A DNA stretch of 51,291 nucleotides from Myxococcota bacterium (GCA_028289325.1 JANQQN010000005.1:1-51291), one strand, 5' to 3'. Shown: positions 33,336 through 41,742, counted from the first letter of the stretch. The notes: a model not told the origin generated them from the letters alone. Numbers and translations: made by a program.

Positions 33336-35387
33336 CTACTCCAGGATATCGTCTTCGCGCTTGATTCGGCGCGGCTCCAGTACGTCCTCGATGTCATACG
33401 AGAACCGGATTTCCAGTCCGAGCTGGGCTGGACTGGCATCCTGAATCGAGCCCAGGGGGACCGCGACCCAGATCGCGGGCTCCAGCGTTTCCAGGAACCG
33501 TCCTCGGGCCCCAGCATAGGCGAAGAACTCGTGGCGACCGCCGCCCAGAAGCAGGCTCGTCCCGCGGCCCTCCACGAAGAAGCCGACCAGATCGCCAAAA
33601 GGGAGAGCGCCGACGCTGGCGCCGTAGCTGATGGCCCCGAATGTGGTGTTCTGGCTGCCGCCGCCGACGGGGACGAACAGGTCGCCGAACAGCTGAAGGC
33701 CGGTGTAGAGCCATCGCCACCGCCACGCGAGGTTCGCCCCGAGCCCGAAGTCATGGTTCTCGAGGAAGAACGCGTAGGTATCGACGAAGTTCACCTCTCG
33801 CGTGAACTCTTCCACCACCAAGTCCGTGGCGGGAACGCCGTGCAGCGGCGCCAAGGGGATTGCCCAACGGGCCTTGACGGTGAGCGCCGGGCGGCGCGCC
33901 CCGACCGTGGGAAGCTGAAACCGATACTTCAACGCCAGCAGGGGGTTGCCGATCTCGTATTGCGCGGGGGGATTTCGGTCGTTCGGGAAGCTGGTGATGG
34001 AGAGGTACTGGGTGGGGACCGTCAGCTCGATTCCCCAGGCCGGCGTAAAGGCCGCCTGCGCAGAGTAGAAGATGGCCGCGGTGTCGGCGGACTCCCGAGT
34101 TTCGATCGATGCGAACGCCAAGCGGATGGCCGCCCCATAGGCGATGTTGGGGTCGTCCAACGACAGAGCTCGGTAGTAGTTAGGGATCCGGGTGTATCGA
34201 CGAAGCGGACGGTCTGCAAACGTGTCGTCCTCGTAAACGACCTGATTCGGGTCGTCTTCCGCCTCTTGCAGAGCGTTCACCGTCTCGGCGGTTTGCAGCT
34301 CCGTCTGGGGCTCGGCGGGCTCGGAGGTGGACGCTTCGGGCATGATCGGCTGCGGGGGCGGCGGCGCAAGGCGCTCGGTCCCGAGCTCGTACTCGGCGCT
34401 GGGTTGTAGCCGTTGGGGCCGGTCCGGGTCGCGGGTAGGCGGCGCGGGGCGCTCGCTGTCGGGTTCTAGCCTGGTCACCGCGGGGGGAGGCGGGGCCGGC
34501 GGCGGGGCACTCAGCACCGAGATCGCAGGAACCCCTCGCCACTGGGCCCGAGGCTTGTCGAGATTCTGCAGGTAGGCTTGCGCGACGCGGCGGGTCTCAG
34601 GGTCCGGGTGTTGCATGGCCGCGACCAGGTGTCGCTGCGCGACCCACTGCAGCCGGCGCTCGCGGGCGAACTGCAGGACTTGGGCCGCGATCTTGTCCGG
34701 AGCGCGGTCCAGGGGGGGCAGGCGGCTCTCATCTTTCATCGACAGCTGCACGCCTCGCCGCAGCAGACCCCGGCGGCGCCGCTGGGCCAGCCGTCGATAG
34801 AATCGGTAGCCGTAGAAGTCCGCCGCGATCTGGCTCGGGGCGGGGCGAGATGGAGCGATGCGAACCCGGTGCTCGATGCTCTTGCTCGCCACGGTGTTGG
34901 CGAGTCCGATCCGCTCGACGAGGGCCACGGTCAAGCGAGCTTGCCCGCCGGCGACGGCGTCGGGTTCGACGTGAAGCGCGTACACGAACCGCACTTCGGT
35001 CTCGGACCCGAACCGAATGAAGCTCAAGTCGTGAACCCTCCGATGGATGACCACGCCTTTGGGGGCAACGATGCCGCTGACCAGTCCTTCATAACCGAGG
35101 CGTTTGCTTAGGACGCGGGCGGAGGGGACGCGAACCGCGACCTCGAGGAACGCGGTGTCGCCGGGGGCTAGATTCAGGTTCTTTTCAGACGCGCGAACGG
35201 GCTTCAGTCGTTGATCGATGGCCGCTCGCCGCTGAGCCTGCCGATCTTGTGACCGGGCCGGAGGCGCACCGAGCCCAACCCCAAACGCGACGATCGCGCA
35301 GGTCAGGACCGGGCGTGCGAGAACCGAGAGCGACCGAATGGCCAAGGCGCGGGAAATGTAGCAGCGGGAATTCCGCAAGGCCAGCAT
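33336..35387 (-). CDS. Large periplasmic-plus-barrel envelope protein
   Basis: A 683-residue protein with a signal peptide (hydrophobic stretch near residues 28-40, ending around ARSQD). Residues 55-190 are beta-rich (LNLAPGDTAFLEVAVRVPS). A helical Arg-rich region (195-290) and a Pro-rich linker (295-350) follow. The C-terminal 290 residues look like an outer-membrane barrel (YGAAIRLAFASIETRESAD, IELTVPTQYLSITSFP, FGLGANLAWRWRWLYTGLQ, HEFFAYAGARGRFLE, LGLEIRFSYDIED). I do not recognise a named family. It heads the coupled pair with the Cys-rich lipoprotein and is divergent from pepA. Confidence 0.72.
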   Translation of the reverse strand: MLALRNSRCYISRALAIRSLSVLARPVLTCAIVAFGVGLGAPPARSQDRQAQRRAAIDQRLKPVRASEKNLNLAPGDTAFLEVAVRVPSARVLSKRLGYEGLVSGIVAPKGVVIHRRVHDLSFIRFGSETEVRFVYALHVEPDAVAGGQARLTVALVERIGLANTVASKSIEHRVRIAPSRPAPSQIAADFYGYRFYRRLAQRRRRGLLRRGVQLSMKDESRLPPLDRAPDKIAAQVLQFARERRLQWVAQRHLVAAMQHPDPETRRVAQAYLQNLDKPRAQWRGVPAISVLSAPPPAPPPPAVTRLEPDSERPAPPTRDPDRPQRLQPSAEYELGTERLAPPPPQPIMPEASTSEPAEPQTELQTAETVNALQEAEDDPNQVVYEDDTFADRPLRRYTRIPNYYRALSLDDPNIAYGAAIRLAFASIETRESADTAAIFYSAQAAFTPAWGIELTVPTQYLSITSFPNDRNPPAQYEIGNPLLALKYRFQLPTVGARRPALTVKARWAIPLAPLHGVPATDLVVEEFTREVNFVDTYAFFLENHDFGLGANLAWRWRWLYTGLQLFGDLFVPVGGGSQNTTFGAISYGASVGALPFGDLVGFFVEGRGTSLLLGGGRHEFFAYAGARGRFLETLEPAIWVAVPLGSIQDASPAQLGLEIRFSYDIEDVLEPRRIKREDDILE

Positions 35388-35472
35388 GGCCCATCGATTC
35401 GAGGGGACGACCTGCTCTACGTTCAGCTAGGTCTTGCCAGCCCTAGTCGGTCGGTCGATAAGGGCGGCTCCC

Positions 35473-36999
35473 ATGAAGCTGTCTTTGTACACCGACGACT
35501 TGCGCGAGGCCTCCGTCGATCTGGTGGCGCTCGGTGTTTTTTCCGATGAGCCTGACCGCGGGTTGGCGTTCTCCCAACTCAACGCCGCGTTGAACGGTGT
35601 TCTGGCGCAGGCCTGCAAAGACGAGGATTTTAAGGGCAAGGCGGGTCAAACGGTCGTGGTGAACGTCGCCGCGCCCGGTGGGGCCCGTCGGGTGATGGTC
35701 TACGGCTATGGGCCGCGCGACCAGTACACGGCGGAGTCCGCGCGGCGATTCGCAGGGACGGCAGCCAAGGTCGCGCGCAAGGTCGGGGCGGCGACGGCGG
35801 CGCTGCAGCTGGCGGTGTTCGATGCGCCCGACGACCCGGAGTCGGTGCTCATGCTGGTGCAGGCATTGGCGGAAGGGGTGGAGCTCGGCTACTACCGATT
35901 CGATACCTATCGCCGCCGCGAGACCTCCGAGAACCGCCTTGAGGAGGTGCATGTCGCGTTCGCGGCCGAGGATGTGCAGGGGCTCAAGGGGGCCGCACTG
36001 CGAGATGCCATGCGCAAAGGTCAGCGGGTGGCGACGGCGGTAGCGTTCGCCCGGGACCTCATCAACTCGCCGCCGAACGACCTGACGCCGAACGAGCTGG
36101 CGGACCGAGCTCGAGCCATGGCCAAAAAGAACGAGCTGGCCTGCAAGGTGCTCAGTGCTCGCGACCTGGAGCGCCAGAAGATGCGGCTGCACCTCGGGGT
36201 CGGGCAAGGCAGCCGCAACGAGCCTCGCCTCATCCATCTGACCTACACCCCTGACGACAAGAATCGGTCGGATCGGGTGGTCTGCTTGGTGGGCAAGGGC
36301 ATCACCTTCGATGCCGGTGGCCTGTCGCTCAAGACGTCCGAAGGCATGATGGACATGAAGATCGACATGGGGGGCGCGGCGGCGGTGCTGGGCGCGATGG
36401 AGGCGGTCGCGCTCACCCGACCCGGTTGCGTCGTACACGGGATCGTCGGCGCGGCGGAGAACATGCCCGACGGCAATGCGATCCGCCCCGGCGATGTCAT
36501 CGAAGGCAAGAAGGGCATCACGGTCGAGGTTCTGAACACCGACGCCGAGGGGCGGTTGGTCCTCGCCGACGCCCTCGCGTACGCGCAGGAGCTCAAGCCG
36601 ACCGACCTCATCGACCTCGCGACCCTCACTGGCGCCTGCATGGTGGCCCTGGGTCGGCTCACTGCGGCCGCGTTCACCGATCACGAAGACATGGCCTCGG
36701 ACCTTCAGGCGGCATGGGTTACGTCGGGCGAGTCTTTTTGGCGGATGCCGCTCAATCCGGAGCTCCAGGAGCAACTGAAGAGCGACATCGCGGACATCAA
36801 GAATATTGGCGAGCGCTGGGGCGGCGCGATCACCGCGGCGCTGTTCCTGAAGGCCTTCGTCGAGGAAGGAACGCGATGGGCCCACCTGGACATCGCGGGC
36901 CCGGTCAGCGCGGCCAAAGATCAGGGCCATATTCAGAAGGGCGGAACGGGTTTCGGCGTTCGAACGCTGTTGGCATACATCGAGCGGGTCAGCGGGTAG
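35473..36999 (+). CDS. pepA: Leucyl aminopeptidase (M17)
   Basis: A 508-residue cytosolic aminopeptidase that releases N-terminal residues using two metal ions. The metal and catalytic segments are VGKGITFDAGGLSLK, MKIDMGGAAAVLG and the family signature NTDAEGRLVLADAL; a C-terminal HLDIAGP is also conserved. The N-terminal macro-like domain covers about 1-165. The start at 35473 is preceded by an AAGGGCGG sequence; the frame continues upstream to 35434 without a comparable site. It is convergent with the kinase gene. Some M17 enzymes (PepA) also bind DNA; this is not evident here. Confidence 0.94.
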   Translation: MKLSLYTDDLREASVDLVALGVFSDEPDRGLAFSQLNAALNGVLAQACKDEDFKGKAGQTVVVNVAAPGGARRVMVYGYGPRDQYTAESARRFAGTAAKVARKVGAATAALQLAVFDAPDDPESVLMLVQALAEGVELGYYRFDTYRRRETSENRLEEVHVAFAAEDVQGLKGAALRDAMRKGQRVATAVAFARDLINSPPNDLTPNELADRARAMAKKNELACKVLSARDLERQKMRLHLGVGQGSRNEPRLIHLTYTPDDKNRSDRVVCLVGKGITFDAGGLSLKTSEGMMDMKIDMGGAAAVLGAMEAVALTRPGCVVHGIVGAAENMPDGNAIRPGDVIEGKKGITVEVLNTDAEGRLVLADALAYAQELKPTDLIDLATLTGACMVALGRLTAAAFTDHEDMASDLQAAWVTSGESFWRMPLNPELQEQLKSDIADIKNIGERWGGAITAALFLKAFVEEGTRWAHLDIAGPVSAAKDQGHIQKGGTGFGVRTLLAYIERVSG

Positions 37000-37032
37000 C
37001 GCTGAGCACCACTCGCGCCCGGCCGCCGATGG

Positions 37033-38766
37033 TCATCCGGTCAAGGCGGCGTACAGCATGGCGCCGATGGCGAGCCCGACCGCCAGCCCCATGACGAAAC
37101 CCACGAGAAGGCCTGACGACGACGCCTCCTGCACGATGACCGTGGGTTCCGAGCTCTGCGTTTGCAGCTGTTGCACCGGCCGCGTGGGGCGCAGTGACGC
37201 CTCGGTCGTGTCCGGCGTTGCGGTATCCACGGTCGGTTGCGTGGTTTCCGACCGGCCCAGATGCGGCGAAGGTTCGGACGAGGGGCCCGGGGCCTCGTCG
37301 ATCGGTTGTGGTTGAGGCGACCGGCCGGGCGGCGAGCGCGGCGGTGGTGAGAGCGGGTCGACACTATGTCGGCCGGGCGCCGGTCGGGCCGGGCCGATCA
37401 GGCCCGGCGGCGTATCGGAGGGCGACGGACGCGCCACGGCGGGACGGCTGAAGTCTTCCGGTAGGGGCGGAACGCTGTCCTTCTTCGTCAGACCCCGCGG
37501 CCCGTCGAGGATCTCTTCTTCCGTCGCCCCGCGAACGTCGAGGCCGGCCTTGCGCAGGATCTCGGCCTCGCTTTGTGCGTCCCACGTGAAGTCCGGCAGC
37601 GGCGTGTGGGCCTGGAACGGGTCCATGTCCGGCATCTCGCGCAGCTCGGGCATCAGCTCGTCCGGAACCGAAAAGAGATCGATGGAATCGTCTTTGCCGA
37701 GCAGCTTGTCGAGCTCGAGAAGCGTGGACTCGAGGTCTTTCGGCTCGAGATCGGGCCGGGTCGCGCTGCCGGTGCTGATCGCTTTGGCCAGCGCAGGGTC
37801 CATCTCGGGGACGTCGGGGTCGTTCGGAAAGTATTTGCGGGTGAGGAAGCCGAGGTTCGCGGGGGGCATCGGTCCCCCGATCTTGGCGAGCTCGTTGAGG
37901 ACGTGGGTCGCCATCTCCTCCGCGGTTCGATACCGGTCCAGAGGCGCCTTCTTGAGCGTCTTCTCCAAGATGGTAATCAGGCCAGGGCTGTGCTCGGAAA
38001 GCTCGTCGGCGAGGTTGGGCAGCTCGTTGCGGGCGACGGCGGACAGGGTCTCCTTGACCGACGGGCGCGCGAACAGAGCGCGTCCGGTGAGCATCTCGAA
38101 CAGGACGACCCCCACCCCATAGATGTCGGCGGTGTTGTTGACCCGCTTGCCGGCCAGGACCTCGGGGGCCACGTATCTCGGCTTGCCCTTCAAGACCCCG
38201 CGCCGCAGACCGCCGTCGCGTGAGGTGACATAGCTGATGCCGAAGTCGGTGATCTTGACCTCGCCAAAGAACGAAACCATGACGTTGCTGGGCGTCATGT
38301 CCTGGTGAACCACGCCGAGCGCGCGGCCCTCGGTGTCCTTGAGGCGGTGCACGAACGCGAGCCCTCGGAGGACCTCGCTGACGACCGACAGGCAGTACTG
38401 CACGGGTAGCGCTTCGCCGGCCTGGTTGGCGGCGCGAACGACCTGGTCGAGGTTGCGGCCCCTCACGTACTCCATCGCCATATACGGAACGCCGTCGACC
38501 ACCGGCTGATCGAAGACCTTGACGATGTTGGGGTGTTCGAGCCGGGACATCACCTCCTGCTCGACGTCGAACATCGCGAGGTGGTCCTCGCGCTCGGCGT
38601 CGGCCCGGAGCCGCTTCAGGACCACGAGCTTTTCGAACCCTTTGGTGCCGACGGCTTTGCCGAGGGCGATCTCGCCCATGCCGCCGCGGTTTACGACCCG
38701 CAGCAGCTCGTAACGAGGACGACCCTGGTTGTTCGACGACCCGGAGTCTGGCACGGACGGCCCCAT
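37033..38766 (-). CDS. Hanks-type Ser/Thr protein kinase, membrane-anchored
   Basis: A 577-residue kinase. The start at 38766 is chosen because GGAAGGAA lies directly in front; a GTG at 38802 would add 12 residues. The kinase domain spans about 19-290: glycine loop NRGGMGEIALGKA, catalytic lysine in VVLKRL (about 51), DFG at 174-176, and APE in YVAPEVLAG. The catalytic loop reads VVHQDMTPSNVM, with HQD replacing the usual HRD, so the Asp is kept but the Arg needed for classical activation-loop control is lost. A long Pro-rich region and a Gly-rich transmembrane helix (GLLVGFVMGLAVGLAIGAML) end the protein. It lies just downstream of recX. Tandem-FHA protein 29989-31101 is a possible reader of its signal. 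Confidence 0.88.
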   Translation of the reverse strand: MGPSVPDSGSSNNQGRPRYELLRVVNRGGMGEIALGKAVGTKGFEKLVVLKRLRADAEREDHLAMFDVEQEVMSRLEHPNIVKVFDQPVVDGVPYMAMEYVRGRNLDQVVRAANQAGEALPVQYCLSVVSEVLRGLAFVHRLKDTEGRALGVVHQDMTPSNVMVSFFGEVKITDFGISYVTSRDGGLRRGVLKGKPRYVAPEVLAGKRVNNTADIYGVGVVLFEMLTGRALFARPSVKETLSAVARNELPNLADELSEHSPGLITILEKTLKKAPLDRYRTAEEMATHVLNELAKIGGPMPPANLGFLTRKYFPNDPDVPEMDPALAKAISTGSATRPDLEPKDLESTLLELDKLLGKDDSIDLFSVPDELMPELREMPDMDPFQAHTPLPDFTWDAQSEAEILRKAGLDVRGATEEEILDGPRGLTKKDSVPPLPEDFSRPAVARPSPSDTPPGLIGPARPAPGRHSVDPLSPPPRSPPGRSPQPQPIDEAPGPSSEPSPHLGRSETTQPTVDTATPDTTEASLRPTRPVQQLQTQSSEPTVIVQEASSSGLLVGFVMGLAVGLAIGAMLYAALTG

Positions 38767-38803
38767 ATTCCTTCCAAACGGCACATCAGCAAAAGCACCC
38801 ACC

Positions 38804-39271
38804 TCAACGCTCCTCTGGGTCCGATTGTCGGCGCCGGACCGTCCGCATGATCACATCGGTTGGAAAGCCCCTTCTTTCGAGTCGGCGGGCCACGCGAGGG
38901 AGATTTTGGTCGCTGCCGGCCCAGTCTGCGGCGGCCGCAACCGGGTCCCAGTCGGCGAAGACCGTACCGACCGCCGCTTCAACGTCGTTCGACGATAATC
39001 CCCGCGCAGATAGCTTCTGGCGGACCCAGCGCGGGGTGGCGCCTTTGCGGCCGGCCAGCTCCTCGGCGTACCTCATGGCGGTGACCGCGTCGGTGGGCAT
39101 GAGGCCGAGCTCCACCGCGCGCTCAATGGCTTCGTCGATCTCCTGGGGGACATAGCCGCGCTGGCGCATCTTGGCGCTGAGCTCGGCGCGACCGTGGGCG
39201 CGCCGGGCGAGCAACCTCATCGCCATGTCCAGCGGCGCGACCTTATCGGTAGGGGAACGCGGCACGAGCAC
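38804..39271 (-). CDS. recX: Regulatory protein RecX
   Basis: RecX binds RecA filaments and limits recombinase activity. The 155-residue, helix-rich, basic protein shows the three-helix repeats of the family: MRLLARRAHGRAELSAKMRQ, IERAVELGLMPTDAVTAMRY, RWVRQKLSARGL and VARRLERRGFPTDVI. The start is GTG. Unusually, it is not next to recA, which lies more than 32 kb away at 5507. It lies directly upstream of the kinase gene and may be co-transcribed. Confidence 0.85.
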   Translation of the reverse strand: MLVPRSPTDKVAPLDMAMRLLARRAHGRAELSAKMRQRGYVPQEIDEAIERAVELGLMPTDAVTAMRYAEELAGRKGATPRWVRQKLSARGLSSNDVEAAVGTVFADWDPVAAAADWAGSDQNLPRVARRLERRGFPTDVIMRTVRRRQSDPEER

Positions 39272-39704
39272 GACTCGATCGTCGCCGGCTCGGCGGCGGC
39301 GGAACGCCCATATACCCGAAAGTCTGCACCACGGCTACGCTGCGCGGTGCCGCCGGCGGGCCCGGGGTAGGATCTGCGACCTGATGGGCCTTGTTGATGC
39401 GATGGGCTCGGGCCCGGTCGGTCTCGTGACCGACCGCCGATATGGCTGGTCGATTCACGCCCGCTCTTCCAGTGTACAGCCTTCGACGCTCCGCAGGCTC
39501 CGCTTGCGTACTCCGCGCCGGGTTCCGACCTGCGTCGGAACTTCCGCCGCCGACTCTAGATGAGCTCGGCGCAAATAACGAGCCACTCCGTGGCTCGTCG
39601 ATTCACGCCCGCTCTTCCAGTGTCCAGCCTTTGACGCTCCGCAGGCTCCGCTTGCGTACTCCGCGCCGGGTTCCGACCTGCGTCGGAACTTCCGCCGCCG
39701 AGTA
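39272..39704. other. Intergenic region with paired direct repeats
   Basis: The 433 bases between recX and pilT contain no convincing gene. Short overlapping frames exist on both strands, but their repeated translation (SIHARSSSVQP and so on) simply mirrors the two repeat copies. From 39443 the stretch is nearly filled by the repeats. The first 170 bases hold the region upstream of recX, without a clear promoter. Confidence 0.6.
39443..39559. repeat. 117-bp direct repeat, copy 1
   Basis: This block matches 39591-39708 along its length with about four substitutions and one indel; the copies are offset by 148 bases with a 31-base spacer. Inside it GTTCCGAC (39522-39529) and GTCGGAAC (39534-39541) form a perfect 8-bp stem with a CTGC loop, and CTCCG-type motifs recur. 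It ends in CTAG. The pattern suggests a mobile or REP-like hairpin element and not coding DNA. Confidence 0.85.
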
Positions 39705-39708
39705 CTAG
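39591..39708. repeat. 117-bp direct repeat, copy 2, overlapping the pilT stop
   Basis: Second copy of the repeat at 39443-39559. The hairpin stem is at 39670-39677 and 39682-39689. The terminal CTAG of this copy provides the pilT stop codon (39705-39707 on the minus strand), so the repeat appears to have been inserted at, or to have defined, the pilT 3' end. Confidence 0.85.
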
Positions 39709-40904
39709 GTTCGTGACGGGCGTCGTCCCGGCTTGGAGGGCATCCGATGCGGGCCGGTGGGATGCGTGGTGGCGGTCTTGTGACCCTTGCTGCCGTCGGG
39801 CCGGTCGAACTCGTTCCACTGGGAGTCCGAAGCGGATTCGACGCCCTGGACCCGCAGTGCGAAGTTGGAAGGATTCGTGGCCTGTTTGAGCGCTTCTTCG
39901 TAGCTGATGACCTTGGACCGCAGCAGACCCATCAGCGCCTGATCGAAGGTCTGCATTCCATAGGTCGCCGCGCCCTCCGCGATCGCTTCGCTCAGCTCAC
40001 GGGTGCGGTCTTTGTCTTCGATCATCTCCCGAACCCGCGGGGTCTGGCGGAGGATTTCGAGGGCCGCCACCCGACCCTTGCCGTCTTGGGTCGGCACCAG
40101 ACGCTGGCAGAGCACCGCCTTCATCGTGGCCCCCAGCTGCAGACGAATCTGGCGCTGCTGGTGGGGCGGGAATACGGATACGATGCGGGAGACGGTCTCC
40201 GTCGCATCGAGGGTGTGCAGGGTAGACATGACGAGGTGTCCGGTCTCGGCGGCGAGCAGCGCGGTTTCGATGGTCTCCAGGTCCCGCATTTCGCCGACCA
40301 GGATGACGTCCGGATCTTGGCGGAGGGCGGACTTGAGCGCCTGTCCAAACGAAACGGTGTCGACGCCCACCTCCCGCTGGTTGATGACCGACCGCTTGTC
40401 CCGAATCAGGAACTCGATGGGATCTTCGATGGTCATCACGTGGACGGTTCGATTCGAGTTGATGTGATCGATCATTCCAGCGAGCGTCGTGCTCTTGCCG
40501 GAACCGGTCGTCCCGGTGACCAAGACGAGCCCGCGCTCTTCGAGCGCGATGTCTTTGAGGACCGGGGGAAGACCGAGGTCGTCGAGGCTCCGCAGCTTGA
40601 ACGGGATGACCCGAAGCACGATGCCCACCGTGCCGCGCTGCTGAAAGACATTGACGCGGAACCGACCCAGGCCCGGAACCCCGTACGCGAGGTCCATCTC
40701 GTTGTACTGTTTGAATCTTTCGCGCTGGTAGTTGTTCATGATCGACAGCGCCATTCGCGACAGCTCTTCGGGAGAGATGCGCTGACGATCCTTGAGGGGA
40801 ACCAGTTTGCCGTTGAGCCGAAACATCGGCGGCAGGCCGGCTTTCAGATGGATATCCGAAGCCCCGCCCTTCACCGCGACAGAAAGAACGTCGTTCAGCT
40901 CCAT
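39705..40904 (-). CDS. pilT: PilT/PilU-type twitching motility ATPase
   Basis: A 399-residue type II/IV secretion ATPase that depolymerises type IV pili at the inner-membrane base, giving retraction and twitching. It has an N-terminal PAS-like region with ASDIHLKAGLPPMFRLNG. Walker A is GTTGSGKST (131-139), the Asp box is MTIEDPIEF, Walker B is VILVGEMRDLETI and the His box is STLHTLDATETV. The C-terminal YGMQTFDQALMGLL and SYEEALKQATNP segments look closer to PilU than to classical PilT. The last 40 residues (SKGHKTATTHPTGPH...) are not family-like and end inside the repeat, so the 3' end may have been altered by it. No pilB or pilC is next to it. Confidence 0.92.
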   Translation of the reverse strand: MELNDVLSVAVKGGASDIHLKAGLPPMFRLNGKLVPLKDRQRISPEELSRMALSIMNNYQRERFKQYNEMDLAYGVPGLGRFRVNVFQQRGTVGIVLRVIPFKLRSLDDLGLPPVLKDIALEERGLVLVTGTTGSGKSTTLAGMIDHINSNRTVHVMTIEDPIEFLIRDKRSVINQREVGVDTVSFGQALKSALRQDPDVILVGEMRDLETIETALLAAETGHLVMSTLHTLDATETVSRIVSVFPPHQQRQIRLQLGATMKAVLCQRLVPTQDGKGRVAALEILRQTPRVREMIEDKDRTRELSEAIAEGAATYGMQTFDQALMGLLRSKVISYEEALKQATNPSNFALRVQGVESASDSQWNEFDRPDGSKGHKTATTHPTGPHRMPSKPGRRPSRT

Positions 40905-41291
40905 CGAACGTTCACGCTACCAGGCCTTGTAACGCCTGTCACTTCGCGGCCGAGGCGCAGCCGACTGGCCTCGAGGCCACAGGCCCGCGTACCTTGGCCG
41001 CGACGCGGTGGGCTCGGGGCTCGGTCTTGGAAGCCGTGGGCGCCGACGGGCGGGAACCCACGGAGATCGACGGCGTTCATCGTCTACAGACGTGAACAAT
41101 AGCCCACGTGAGGTTGACGACGAGGGCGTTGGGTGGACCCCAGCCACTGAGGAGAGCGCGAAGCGCGATCGTGCGGCCAGGGCCGGCAAGAACCGGCGAA
41201 GGGCCGCGTGGTTGTTGGTCACGTCTTTTGCTGTTCGGCACGGCCGGGCGCGGATTGAGGCGTTGGCCGTTTTTCAGCGGCGAGCCTAAGC
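40905..41291. other. Intergenic stretch between pilT and the small Cys-motif gene
   Basis: The 387 bases lie upstream of pilT on its strand and downstream of the small Cys-motif gene. A plus-strand frame from a GTG at 41092 to 41289 would encode 65 basic residues (AARAGKNRRRAAWLLVTSF); it has no ribosome-binding site and no recognisable motif, so it is not called. No terminator with a T-tract is visible. Confidence 0.4.
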
Positions 41292-41624
41292 CTACAGCTC
41301 GCGCAGGGGGATGACGTTATCGGGCAGCGGGCGGGGGGCTTGGTGGGCCGCGCTCGGGTCCTTGGCGACCCGATGCGGATGTCGGGGACACTGCTTGCAG
41401 TGGAAACTCCGCCAGCGGACTTGCGCGGCGAATCCGAGACACCGTTGGTAGTGATCGCAGTCCATCTGACGGAGGCTCGGCACCTCGTCGAACTCCACGC
41501 TGCAGATCGGCGTCGGACGAGTGCCGAGCGGGAGCTTGACGAGGTCGATGACCTCGGCCTCATCTTGCCGAATGCCATCCGGGGATCGCGAGACGGCAAG
41601 CGTCTGGTCGTTGTGGCCGCGCAC
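41292..41624 (-). CDS. Small protein with a paired-cysteine motif
   Basis: A 110-residue protein from a GTG at 41624; the frame extends to 41774, but a strong promoter at 41629-41659 makes the shorter form more likely. A C-terminal motif MDCDHYQRCLGFAAQ and, 14 residues on, FHCKQCPRHP gives a C-x5-C...C-x2-C arrangement that could bind zinc or an iron-sulphur cluster; I recall similar small motifs in deltaproteobacterial regulators but cannot name a family. The N-terminus contains a short acidic strand (DEAEVIDLVKLPLG). It follows the MglA-like gene on the same strand. Confidence 0.62.
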   Translation of the reverse strand: MRGHNDQTLAVSRSPDGIRQDEAEVIDLVKLPLGTRPTPICSVEFDEVPSLRQMDCDHYQRCLGFAAQVRWRSFHCKQCPRHPHRVAKDPSAAHQAPRPLPDNVIPLREL

Positions 41625-41628
41625 TGAA

Positions 41629-41659
41629 ATTATATTAGCACAGGGAAGACGGTCGCCAA
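41629..41659 (-). promoter_or_regulatory. Promoter abutting the GTG start of the small Cys-motif gene
   Basis: On the minus strand TTGGCG (41659-41654) is followed after 19 bases by a perfect TATAAT (41634-41629). Transcription would start within a few bases of the GTG at 41624, giving a leaderless mRNA. Two palindromes lie immediately upstream. Confidence 0.55.
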
Positions 41660-41660
41660 G

Positions 41661-41695
41661 CGCATATGCGTTTCCTTCGCCCGCATATGATGCGG
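41661..41695. promoter_or_regulatory. Twin palindromes, candidate operator pair
   Basis: CGCATATGCG (41661-41670) is a perfect 10-bp palindrome, and CCGCATATGATGCGG (41681-41695) is a perfect interrupted palindrome sharing the GCATATG core. Their centres are about 22 bp apart, two DNA turns, and both sit directly upstream of the -35 box. The layout suggests two dimer sites for one regulator, possibly an activator. Confidence 0.5.
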
Positions 41696-41742
41696 CTTGA
41701 CGACGGCTTGAAACGCGGGTTTCGTTCCGTGGGTTCGGATTC

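Noticed and set aside
35443..36930. 495-residue minus-strand open frame opposite pepA
   Set aside because: pepA on the plus strand has the full M17 signature.
39442..39708. Small frame encoding repeated SIHARSSSVQP-type sequence
   Set aside because: The repeated translation only mirrors two DNA repeat copies; there is no start signal or family.
39747..41102. 451-residue plus-strand open frame opposite pilT
   Set aside because: pilT motifs are unambiguous on the minus strand.
41092..41289. 65-residue basic frame from a GTG
   Set aside because: No ribosome-binding site, promoter or recognisable motif; described only as part of the intergenic stretch.
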